From Bolinopsis microptera (lineage: Eukaryota; Ctenophora; Tentaculata; Lobata; Bolinopsidae): 64,000 nucleotides of DNA. Location: the NCBI RefSeq assembly GCF_026151205.1, contig NC_087072.1, forward strand, positions 21,356,103 to 21,420,102. Reading direction: 5' to 3'. The notes under the pieces were generated by a model that saw only the letters and a program-made list of their open reading frames with translations, made no database searches and had not been told where the DNA came from. Both the position numbers and the translations under genes were made by a program. Numbering within the stretch: position 1 is the stretch's first letter; every line of letters starts with the position of its first letter. This document shows positions 1 to 8,700 of the stretch, in pieces.

Positions 1-19
1 TCCGCTGACCCTGCTGTGC

Positions 20-270
20 ATGGGGGCGCTGTCTTGGGGGGGCGCCAAATCGTCGTTTGAATGTGGGACAATTTCGAAAACTTAACTAAAGTACTATTAA
101 AACTGCGCGTTTTGCTCTAGATACACACTTTTTTAGAGATTTTACCGGCGTATCCTCTAAAATCACCTAATTTGTTCAATTTTAGGGAGGGGCACCAAAA
201 GGGGAGGGGGCGCCAACAGGGGGGCGCCTTTTCGGCGGGGGGGGGGGCCAACAGGCAACGTTACGCCACT
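20..270. repeat. G-rich repeat ending in GTTACGCCACTG
   Basis: This stretch carries several copies of a GGGGCGCC(A) motif and long G runs, ending at about 258-270 in GTTACGCCACTG. The same end motif recurs on the minus strand near 59630, inside the end of the LDLa reading frame. This suggests the margin of a dispersed non-autonomous element. I see no terminal inverted repeat partner, so the family is not assigned. Confidence 0.35.
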
Positions 271-930
271 GTAAGTTATCGCCACGATTGGGTGGATTGA
301 TTCCCAGAATATTTATCAGCATGCGGCACTAATAATATGAAGTTCATTATCGAATTTAAAATAGGCCATGAACACCAGCTAGGTAACAGACCTTCATTAC
401 CCGATCTGTACCACATAACAGCAGATGCAGAGCTTGGGTGTACACAACTTCCTTCTCCGCATCTCCATGACCACACCAAAGCGAGTGTTCCAAAGAGAGC
501 AACCTTCTGGCTTCGTGGGAACTTTATCTCTTTTGCTAAGGAGGGTAGCAGCAAGTTCCTTTGTCCCCTCAGAGGTTCGGCTCATCATTAACTCCTCTTC
601 CGATTCCCCCATGTACTGTGCATAAACGGGGGGGATTATGCAGTCAGTATCGTGCGTGACGTTGGGGGGGGGGGGGGGGTGGCGTGGGTCAATATTTTCT
701 TCCAAAACACAGTTAGTATGCTGCTCATTTCCCAGAAAAACAGTTAGTACATGGTGCTGAGGGAGTGTCCAACTCCAAAAAAACCCATTTTACCTCAAAT
801 TTCAATTTTGGGAATGGGTTTTGAAGTTTTTTGAGTTTTGTTGGGTTAAAAACATATTTCTTTCTATCTAATTCGACTATATTGAAAACAAAACCCCTAC
901 TTATTAGTGGGTATAGTTTGCCCATATCCC
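271..930. other. no assignable gene; poly-G tract at 664-679
   Basis: Short overlapping open frames exist on both strands between 276 and 705, but none shows a motif I recognise, and no splice sites link them to anything. A run of about 16 G lies at 664-679. The motif CAGTTAGTA occurs at about 711 and 741 and again at about 992, which suggests broken repeat material. Confidence 0.3.
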
Positions 931-931
931 A

Positions 932-1153
932 ATGTTTAATGAGCTATTTAAAGCAATTTATGGGTTGGCATCTTATTTTATATACCAAGACACAGTTAGT
1001 ACCGTGATTTACAAAGCCTCCAAGTTGTGGAATACCATACATGAACGGATTCTAAATGAGAATGGGGAAATCCTCACTACTTCTGTATCTTTGGTTAAAT
1101 TACGCTGTAAAACTATCATCCTAGGATCCCAATTCCCAATCCATCAACGATAA
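932..1153 (+). pseudogene. degenerate LINE reverse-transcriptase C-terminal tail
   Basis: The open frame includes YKASKLWNTI followed by a Leu/Lys-rich stretch. That resembles the end of CR1/Jockey-group reverse transcriptases, where a (K/P)xLWNS motif precedes an FKxxLK helix. No palm domain is visible upstream, so at most this is a worn 3' fragment. The following 300 bases are repeat-like and include a poly-T tract near 1421-1441. The assignment rests on a short motif only. Confidence 0.3.
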
Positions 1154-1934
1154 TAATACCTGGACTTACCACAACTTTCACATCGCCCATCACTCAGTCA
1201 CAGACCAAACCAGTTCATCACTCACTCACCAAATTGCCGACCCAATATCTATTGAAGTGGCGAAGATTTTCTAGACAAATGACATATTAATATTATTGCT
1301 GCAGCAGATACAAATACCAACATTATTATATTCCCAACCGTTTGAACCATTAAATTAACTAGGAAATTCAATCCTAAACTTAACTTTTACTGTTTAAACT
1401 GATATGATGACATTAACTTAACTTTTTTTTTTCTTTTTTTTAAACATACTTCTTCTTAGTGTGGTGACCTGGGGTCCATAAATATAACAATACAAGCTGA
1501 TAAACGAAAAAGAACAACTGGGGTAGGTAGGTAGCCCTGGTGCTTCTATTGCTTCGTTGCTGTCAGCCGACACTTAATATAGATTTCCTGAACTTCTTTG
1601 ATGCTGGACTAAAACTTTCCTACCTCAGCTTCATTATCACTCATCTCAATGTAGTGTGGGCCGCCATTTCACTAGTATAAATATCCAGCCAGTTGTGTTC
1701 TTTGAAGGGATTACGAAGTAAAGCAGACAATTTTCTCTTCTCTGGTGTAAATTCTTTGCAGAGTCACAAAATGTTGATCAATGGCTGTGACCAAATCTGT
1801 AAGTGTGGATGTTTGAAGTGATGGAGCTGACATGTTTAAAATGACTTTGTAAGAGTCCATTTTATTCAGTCGGTGAATGATCATTGCTAAATGAGAGTTC
1901 ATGTTTTAAGTGTTTATATTGGTACAATAAATGA
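1154..1934. other. no gene seen; LINE debris and AT-rich spacer
   Basis: This holds a poly-T tract near 1420-1441, a direct GGTA repeat near 1524 and AT-rich sequence up to the target duplication of the downstream retrotransposon. No convincing coding segment was found on either strand. Confidence 0.4.
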
Positions 1935-1950
1935 AAACGTATGATGAAAA
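1935..1950. repeat. 16-bp target-site duplication, left copy
   Basis: AAACGTATGATGAAAA occurs here and again, identically, at 5460-5475, exactly bracketing the reverse-transcriptase element. The match ends sharply on both sides (a/t outside, c/t inside), as expected of a target-site duplication made on insertion. Confidence 0.85.
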
Positions 1951-2049
1951 CAGAATATAATATACACATAATATAACAATTACCCTATATAAAAATTCAA
2001 TATAAATGCAATAGAAAACTACATAAAATTTATAAACACCCTTTAAGTA

Positions 2050-2070
2050 AGCCAGTTTAAAGAACTGGCT
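2050..2070. other. hairpin over the retrotransposon stop codon
   Basis: AGCCAGTT and AACTGGCT form an 8-bp perfect stem with a 5-base loop. The stop codon of the endonuclease frame (2057-2059, minus strand) lies within it. A 3'-end RNA hairpin could serve in template recognition by the reverse transcriptase, as in other LINEs; that role is inferred. Confidence 0.5.
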
Positions 2071-5000
2071 CCAAATTTATATCTAATTCTTCTATTTTTA
2101 CTGCACTACTACTTTTTAACCCTCTCTCTCCTCTAAGAGCTATGACTGTTGTTCTCAAAAGGTCAAATCTTACTCTCTTCCTAATAAATGTCATTGCCTC
2201 ACTATATCGTTGGCCTGATTTCCTAGAAAGTTTTTCCGCTAATTTCTTGAAGAACTTATTAGCTTCCCTTCCCATACCCCCAGTGGTTGATAGGACTATC
2301 GGTGTAAACGTCCCATGTTCCACTTCTACAATCCTTTTATTGTATAAATTCTTTTTCTGTCTCTCGTGGCTATTGTACATAGTGGTTGGAGATCCTAGAG
2401 CCTTATTGGAAGGAGCTTGAGCATGAAATACTCTTACATCTAAAAATGCCCTTTCCAATGGGTTCCATACACTCCTAGCACTAACATCTAATCTAGCTCC
2501 ATCTGCTTTGTTGGCCCCTGCAGGAAGTTCTCTCCCGTTGACAGGAATGAGGAGAGGTTCAGTGGTAACATCTTTACAGCCAGCAGTTTCTAAAAGCTCT
2601 GCTATCACATCCCTCAATGAGTTGTGGCGAAGAGATACATATGACATATCCACCCCTTTTGCATATTAATGAGTGGTTAATTGAGTTGTCACCTCCACAT
2701 ACACATTTTCTTGCAGCATCTTTTATCCCAAAGTTGTACCTTAGGGCTAGGGCATCATTGAATTCTTGCTTGTTGAGACAGAATCCGAATGATTTGAGCG
2801 GGAGTGACGAAAGCCAGGAACTTGCCCCTTTCTCTGATGTAAGATCTAATTGCAATTTCTGGGATTCATTCAGGTCATTTGTAACCTCTTCTTTTCTCTC
2901 CTTGAAAAACTCTTCCCTTGATTTTCGGATTTCAGTCTTGATCTCTTCTAGTTTTTCCTGATCATCAAAAAAATCTTGGTGCTGGTTGTATATTGCTTCT
3001 GTAAGATCTAATGTTACTTTGCAGGAATACTCGTACTCTAGATCAGACATCAAACTGAGATCGTATATATACCAAGACCCCCTTCATTGACTGGTAATGC
3101 AAAGAGTTTTCTACTGGTTTGGTCGGTTCCAAACGACCTGTCCAATATTGCTGGTATAAAGGATTCTTGAATTTTGTATTCTAGTCTCCTGAGGTGTTGA
3201 CTGATACCAGGTGTTGTTCGACATACATAATTCCATCTTTTAGATAGCCCATAGTTGAACGCAGAATAAGCTGCCTGAGGTTCCCTCTTGGCAATATCTG
3301 CCAGATCTTCGATATCGTTAATCCATTCATCAACTTTACTATCTAAAAACGTTTTTGTCCCCTCCTCAGTTCCAATGAATGATCCAAGATATCTGTGTCC
3401 AACCCCTGATATTTGTAAATCTGGAAACATTTTTTCTGCTTTTTCTTTACAGTGTGGTTTAACAATGAGCCATGTTTTGGCTGGCTTGGGAGAATAGCCA
3501 AACAGTGGCCCGGTTTCATTAAGTTTTTCCCACCATCTCAGAACCTCTTCTAGTTTTCCCCCTCCAGCTGCATCGTCTGCATACCATACCTGTTTCACTT
3601 TGCTTGTATCAGAAGTTGATTGTGCAACAGTTTGAACTAGAGGCATAAGGGAGCAAGAGTATTTTCCCATTGCACAATTATCTCCCTGGGTTACCCCTTC
3701 TTCACTTAGCAGTTCCTTGTCTGAGTTGGAGATAGAGAGTCTTGCTGGATTCCTGTATGTGTTTATGAGGTAAGTAGCAATCTCTGGGCAGATAAATTGT
3801 ATGTTGTGTAGGGCTGCGGTTCGGTTAAGTCTGTTGAATGCATTATCTGCATCTACTAAGATAATTGCTTCAGTTTCATCATCATTGAATATTCTCCTTA
3901 GGCCATGAACAGCAGCCTCTACTCCACCTGATAGCCCAGCGCATACTTGGATGGGAGCCGTTGCTCCAACCATATCAGATTGAAGGACTCTTGATATTGC
4001 TTTGCCAATAATGCGTCTTAGCACCTCCCCTATCCCCACAGGTCTCACTCCAGGTTTCTTATCAAGGGGTATTAATCGGCAAGCTGTGTAAGCTTCCAAA
4101 TGCTCTGGGATAACATGTTTGGTGCACAGTTTCCTGGCCATAGCTGCAATGTTCTCTGCCAACTGTTTTGATTTTGAGGAGAACTGTTTTGAGCAAAGAA
4201 TACGCTTCCAGCCATCTGCATCGAGACCCGATGGTCCAGCAGAACCACTCATTTTCCTGGCACACAACTCAATCAGATCTCCATCGATGTTTTCATAGAT
4301 GACATCCTCAACATTTTGCTTCGCACCAAGAAGTAAGGAACCCTTTCCCGCTGGTGTTGGAGGTGGATGTTTGTCTTTAAGAGTTTTCATTACGTCGGGG
4401 GTCACATCTAAGACTGATGTTGCCTGAGATCCTATCCATCTCATAGCATTTGATACTTTCCCTTGAAGCATTAGTCTGACAAATACTTTTTCTTTGTTCT
4501 CTTCTGTCTTCTTTCCCTTAGTGAGTCTCTTCTGAATTTCTATTCCTTCCCTAAGAAGTGATTGTAGGTCCCCATCTGTCCACCATTTCAGTCTCTTCTC
4601 CAAGTACTCAACATGCTTCTTTGTTTTAGATTTCTTTGATGGCTTTTGCAATAGAAGTGGGGGCATAACCATGAGCAACTTTATAGCAACTTCTTCCATT
4701 CCTGTACCATTGATGTAGTATCCTACAATCTTTGACATCTCTTCAATTAAACGTTTTCCCGACTTCCCAGATGGAATTTTAAAGAGATTTATTTTCCACT
4801 TGATTGTCTCCGAATAGGCATCATTTACAGCCTTTATTATATCATCTCCCTTCAACGAATTACCCCAACGACAGTTTTCGATGTTACTAGTAGGTGTTGC
4901 TGGAGTTGGAATAGATGGTTGTATACTTTCTTCGACCTGTATCCTTTCTTCGACCTGTCTCCTCAGAACTCGAATAGCTTCGGTGATGGGGTTGTCTTCG

Positions 5001-5236
5001 TCTTCCTCTTCGTTGCTCTTCTTCTCTTTGCTACATCTTTGACATGACCACTCAGAATCTTCATTTTCCGATAGGTCTTTAAACTCCAACTCAGACAGTC
5101 CACTACAAGCGCTATGGAACTATCGACCACACATCCCCTCACATAGAATACAGTCGTACATGACTTCCTTTGAACAATATCCACAGATATCAGCTATATT
5201 TTCAATTCGCTTTACTACTCTGGACCTAGTGTCCAT
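2057..5236 (-). pseudogene. PHD-RT-zinc knuckle-RLE polyprotein, three breaks
   Basis: Reading starts at the ATG at 5236-5234. A PHD finger follows: C-x2-C, then C-x2-C (ILCEGMCGR), then FHSAC and WSCQRC. It is interrupted by a TAG at 5122-5120, where the fold expects Trp. The reverse transcriptase runs from about 5089 to 3050 and has the palm motif LVDADNAF near 3860 and the catalytic YADD near 3580. A one-base frame break near 3050 separates it from a coiled, charged segment (3053 to about 2650) that ends in the knuckle CVCGGDNSINHSLIC. A second break near 2640, where ATATGT is repeated 7 bases apart, moves into the endonuclease frame with RHNSLRD, GARLDVSARSVW and AFLDVRV, ending at 2057. 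These last motifs match the PD-(D/E)xK-like nuclease of R2-group LINEs. Confidence 0.8.
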
Positions 5237-5459
5237 TTTTCTAGTGTCCGGCATTCCAACCCAAAAACAGGTACCACTACTGTTGCCGAGTCGGTTACCA
5301 GCAGAAACTGAAGCTTACCGCTGTCAGTCCCTACTGGATACGGGTCTCCTTAACAGTAGTGGACCCAAATTCGGGATCTGATGGAGTAATCTCAACACCA
5401 GAGGATTTTACAGATTATCACACAAAATCAAGTTAAGATGATATTTTATTAGGTTCTAT
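5237..5459 (-). other. 5' leader of the RLE retrotransposon
   Basis: This lies between the target duplication and the first ATG of the element. It has no long frame of its own and probably contains the element's internal promoter and 5' untranslated region. That is an inference from position only. Confidence 0.5.
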
Positions 5460-5475
5460 AAACGTATGATGAAAA
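5460..5475. repeat. 16-bp target-site duplication, right copy
   Basis: Identical to 1935-1950; it marks the 5' boundary of the minus-strand retrotransposon. Confidence 0.85.
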
Positions 5476-5692
5476 TGATATTTTAGGCGGCCTATAGGCG
5501 GCATTGAAAATCTGGTAAGATAATTGAATCAATTTTGGTCACAATCTTTGACTTTGCAGTTGGCTATTTGAAGCTGGCTTTGGACCTAGACTGACAAAAG
5601 CTGTCATAGTTCGAACTAAATGCCTTTGAGTTCAAACTTAATGCACATCCACTGAAGCTTTGGCCACCGGTAGAGGGGCCTTATCCATGTTG

Positions 5693-5794
5693 GAGGACTT
5701 CGCCGCTTCGACGGGCAGCGCAAACTAGCATTCTTGCTTCGCATCGACGGTCGTCGCAAAGCAACGATCTCGATGGGTTGACATCGAAGTCCTC
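5693..5794. repeat. GC-rich hairpin module A, copy 1
   Basis: It begins GAGGACTTCG and ends CGAAGTCCTC, a perfect 10-bp terminal inverted repeat. Inside is the shared core CTTCGCCGCTTCGACG, then AGCATTCTTGCTTCGCATCG, then GCAACGATCT and GGGTTGACATCG. Related copies lie at about 7984-8110 (plus) and 8563-8663 (minus). No target duplication was found. Confidence 0.6.
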
Positions 5795-5912
5795 TAATTT
5801 ATTAGACAGAGAAGAGTCAAGATTTTGTTCAAAATTCAAAACTAACGTTTGGGGACTTGATAGAATGGAGATGACAAGGTAATTTGTAAATATTTAGATT
5901 TCTTTATTTATC

Positions 5913-5995
5913 TTACCTGGGGACCTCAGGCTGTTATGTTCATAAACATAGGAATAGAGATTCGGCGGAATGACAGGCTGAGCGCCGCCCAGTAA
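5913..5995 (+). mobile_element. ultra-short MITE (module C), copy 1, 83 bp
   Basis: The element starts TTACCTGGGGACCTCAGG and ends GCCGCCCAGTAA, so the ends are loosely inverted (TTAC(C)TGGG). It is flanked by the 8-bp duplication TATTTATC at 5905-5912 and 5996-6003. Two further copies in the window have their own duplications, which makes this a mobile family. The duplication length suggests a hAT- or Mutator-type transposase acting in trans. Confidence 0.7.
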
Positions 5996-7136
5996 TATTT
6001 ATCTCACACATAAACGGGCTGAGTTGATATGATGGATGATCTTTCAATTTTGAATTTATTCATAAATATAATATGATATGTATTAATCGTACTGTGGTAA
6101 ATAAGAATTATGATTGTAGCGCGATGCACAACTGGGTCGCGCGCGCATCAAATTATGCTTCTCGCAACCACATGCAGATCGGCGAGATGCCAAGGATTGA
6201 CATCGTAAATCAAGAATTATGATTACAGTAAAATTGAATTAAGATTAGAAGACCTTGTATCACGTTGCGACCCCCACGGTCGTTTCATATATGGTATTGG
6301 TCGTCCTGACGATACAGGGGGAGCCGCGCACTTCGTGCGCGGCGGGTCATACAACGTATGACAAAGAAGACCTGGATACAAAATAATATAAATAAACCAA
6401 ATAAAATGACTTTTTTCATTTGTAGGTTAATGATCTAACAAGCTGCGCGCTGAGTTGGACTAGTCGACAGTATAATTGATAATATTTGGAACAAATATTT
6501 TACGAGAATCACCTGTTAACATGATTTATTCTGTTTTAACACTTGATGGATGATATTCGTTTGAATTTTTCAAAGTTTATAGCGCGCGCCTTCTTTTCGA
6601 AATACTACCAGATCGAAGCAAAATGGTGTCATACGTTCAACGTTGTATGACCCGCCGCGCGGCCCCCCTGTAGCGTTATTATTACATCAAACATAAATAT
6701 TTTCTTCGTTGCACGTTGATTGTTGAAGGACGTTTATCTGTCGTCTGTCGTCGCTTAGCTTCGCACGCAATATCATATAACGCCAAACACATAAACGTAG
6801 GGGGTGCACAATAACAATAAACTTGCTTGTTGCTCGGATTTTAACATTTTTGTACCAAATTTGTCATACCTTTTTATTTTGGAAATATCAGTGAGTTTCG
6901 CCTAGGTGCCATATTTGATGTTAACAGGTGATACTCGTAAAATATCTGTTCCATATATTGGACCCGCGTCGACGAGTCCAACTCGGCGCGCGTCCTGGTA
7001 GGTTGTAAACCTACAAGGCACGCGCGGCTCACTGTCGATGGCGCACTACCTAATAAACGCATTATCATTCTTGCTTCGTTTCAAGATCGTTGCTTTGCTT
7101 TTATTTGGAAGGGTTGTATGTTGTATGTTGTATGGC

Positions 7137-7207
7137 ATCGTCAATCAATTTTCTTCGGTAATTTAGGATTTAGTACCAACAAATACAATCGTGTTTTATG
7201 TGTTGTG
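7137..7207 (+). repeat. CATCGTCAATCAA repeat, copy 1 of 3
   Basis: A roughly 70-bp segment begins CATCGTCAATCAA, continues TTCGGTAATTTAG and ends near TGTGTTGTG. Near copies lie at about 7872-7944 and 8111-8180. Differences between copies are scattered substitutions, so the duplications are not very recent. Confidence 0.6.
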
Positions 7208-7639
7208 CCATTCACAATGAACTTTGTCATATCATACGTTCAACGTTGTAAACCTGCCGCGCACGAGTGCACGGCTGTAATTGTGTATCGTGACCACGAT
7301 ACTCAGTGAAATTACACTCAGTGAAACGACAAGGGGGTTACGACGTGATGCAAATTGAACTTATTTCGAATTAGTTTTCGAATTAATACTTTAACAAATT
7401 TAAACGTTTTACAGTGCGGTTATCTTGTATCTGTCACCAAAGAAACATGTCCCCTGGCCTTTTATTCTATTCTGAAGAATTTCCGTTTATTATTACATCA
7501 AACATAAAATCCTTTTTCATCAACATAAACTTGACCATTGTTAATGATCTGGCCCGGCGCGCGCTACTTCGAAGAAATTTAGACGAGCAACATCCGTCAA
7601 ACATAAACGCATTATCATTCTTGCTTTGCTTCGAGATCG

Positions 7640-7719
7640 TTACTGGGCGGCGCTCAGCCTGTCATTCCGCCGAATCTTTATTATTTTTATGAACATAATA
7701 GCCTGGGGTCCTCAGGTAA
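7640..7719 (-). mobile_element. ultra-short MITE (module C), copy 2, 80 bp
   Basis: This is an inverted copy, reading TTACTGGGCGGCGCTC ... CCTCAGGTAA on the plus strand. The 8-bp CGAGATCG flanks it at 7632-7639 and 7720-7727; including shared T residues the match can be read as 9-10 bp. It has split a module A copy, because the flanking text resumes with the same GATCGTTGCTTTG core. Confidence 0.75.
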
Positions 7720-7871
7720 CGAGATCGTTGCTTTGGTTTACAAAGCATCGATCTGGAATGTAGAACTGTATTGTCATACGTTGCGCGGCTCCCCTGTATC
7801 GTAGAAACTCTACTTCACTATAGTGAAGCGACAGTGGGGGTCACCACGTGATACAAGAACTGTAAGGGTTG

Positions 7872-7944
7872 GCATCGTCAATCAACTTTATTCGGTAATT
7901 TAGAATTTAGCACCACAAATACAATTGTGTCTTGTGTGTTGTCA
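7872..7944 (+). repeat. CATCGTCAATCAA repeat, copy 2 of 3
   Basis: Same unit as at 7137-7207 and 8111-8180, with GTCTTGTGTGTTGT at its end. No coding potential was seen. Confidence 0.6.
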
Positions 7945-7983
7945 TTCTATTCTGACGAATTTCCGTTTATTATTCAGCATCTA

Positions 7984-8110
7984 TCTTGGAGAGCTTCGCC
8001 GTTTCGACGCGCCGCGCAAATTAGCATTCTTGCTTTGCATCGAGATGGTTGCAAAGCAACGATCTGGAAGGGTTGACATCGTCAATCAACATTTATCTGG
8101 AAGGGTTTGC
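7984..8110 (+). repeat. GC-rich hairpin module A, copy 2
   Basis: It contains CTTCGCCGTTTCGACGCGCC, ATTAGCATTCTTGCTTTGCA, GCAACGATCTGGAAGG and GTTGACATCGTCAATCAAC. The inner AGATGGTTGC and GCAACGATCT can pair around a short AAA loop, as in the inverted copy at 8563-8663. Confidence 0.6.
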
Positions 8111-8180
8111 ATCGTCAATCAACTTGCTTCGGTAATTTAGAATTCAGTACCACGAATACAGTCGTGTCTTGTGTGTTGTG
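8111..8180 (+). repeat. CATCGTCAATCAA repeat, copy 3 of 3
   Basis: Third copy of the roughly 70-bp unit, directly adjoining module A copy 2. The same module order (A, then this unit) is seen around 7060-7207, which suggests the two belong to one longer element. Confidence 0.6.
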
Positions 8181-8389
8181 CCATGCATTCACATTGAACT
8201 CATTAACAATCAATTGATCATCGAAGAACGAAGAAAAAATGTTGTCAAAACATTAAAATTTGGGTTAAAGAAAACTAATATCTTTTTTATCAATAAACTC
8301 TGAAAATGTTAGTACATGGTAGAACATTTCACAATTTTCCTTATATTTGAAAATATTGTGCGAACTGCAATATGCAATAGCGTAGAGTG

Positions 8390-8476
8390 TTACCTGGGGA
8401 CCTCAGGCTATCATGTTCATAAAAACCGCATAGAGATTCGGCGGAATGACAGTGCAGGCTGAGCGCGGCCCAGTAA
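8390..8476 (+). mobile_element. ultra-short MITE (module C), copy 3, 87 bp
   Basis: It starts TTACCTGGGGACCTCAGG and ends GCGGCCCAGTAA. The 9-bp duplication CGTAGAGTG lies immediately on both sides (8381-8389 and 8477-8485). This is the cleanest of the three insertions and shows that the element moves as an autonomous-length unit under 90 bp. Confidence 0.8.
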
Positions 8477-8562
8477 CGTAGAGTGCAGTTGGGTTTCAAG
8501 TTTTGTCGAGATGGCTATGTGGCCATAATCCTATTATTATTATTATTATTTATTTGACTGAA

Positions 8563-8663
8563 GATGTCAACCCTTCCAGATCGTTGCTCTCTAAAGCAAC
8601 GATCTAGTCAGAATGCGAAGTAAGAATGCTAGTTTGCGCGGCGCGTCGAAGCGGCGAACTCCT
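8563..8663 (-). repeat. GC-rich hairpin module A, copy 3 (inverted)
   Basis: This is the inverted counterpart of 7984-8110. It includes a perfect 11-bp stem, AGATCGTTGCT with AGCAACGATCT, around a 6-base loop at about 8579-8606, followed by AGAATGCTAGTTTGCGCGG and CGTCGAAGCGGCGAA. Confidence 0.6.
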
Positions 8664-8700
8664 AGCCTCCAAATGCCAAAGTTTTATCAAATCTTTCTCC

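Larger units (their letters stand above)
1951..5459 (-). mobile_element. RLE-type non-LTR retrotransposon with PHD finger
   Basis: A 3,509-bp element on the minus strand bounded by perfect 16-bp duplications. In order it shows about 220 bp of 5' leader, a PHD finger, an acidic linker, a reverse transcriptase, a CCHC knuckle and a restriction-like endonuclease domain. The 3' end (low coordinates) is AT-rich with no poly-A. This order (RT, then zinc knuckle, then RLE) is that of the R2/R4/NeSL/Hero group of LINEs; the clade cannot be fixed by eye. The coding frame is broken three times, so it is inactive as assembled. The intact duplication suggests a fairly young insertion. Confidence 0.85.
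5476..8700. repeat. nest of short GC-rich inverted and direct repeats
   Basis: GC-rich modules alternate with AT-rich spacers. Several modules occur in both orientations. ACCCGCCGCGC with CATACAACGTATGA appears around 6319-6362, 6632-6675, 7229-7260 and 7770-7800. The module around 6430-6520 (ending CTGTTAACAT) is repeated inverted at about 6918-6990. A 9-bp hairpin lies at 6323-6343. The short open frames here have no recognisable product. This looks like repeated nested insertion of non-autonomous elements. Confidence 0.65.

Noticed and set aside
397-705. Minus-strand open frame with charged start and proline run
   Set aside because: The proline run is the poly-G tract; overlapping frames are equally open and no motif is visible.
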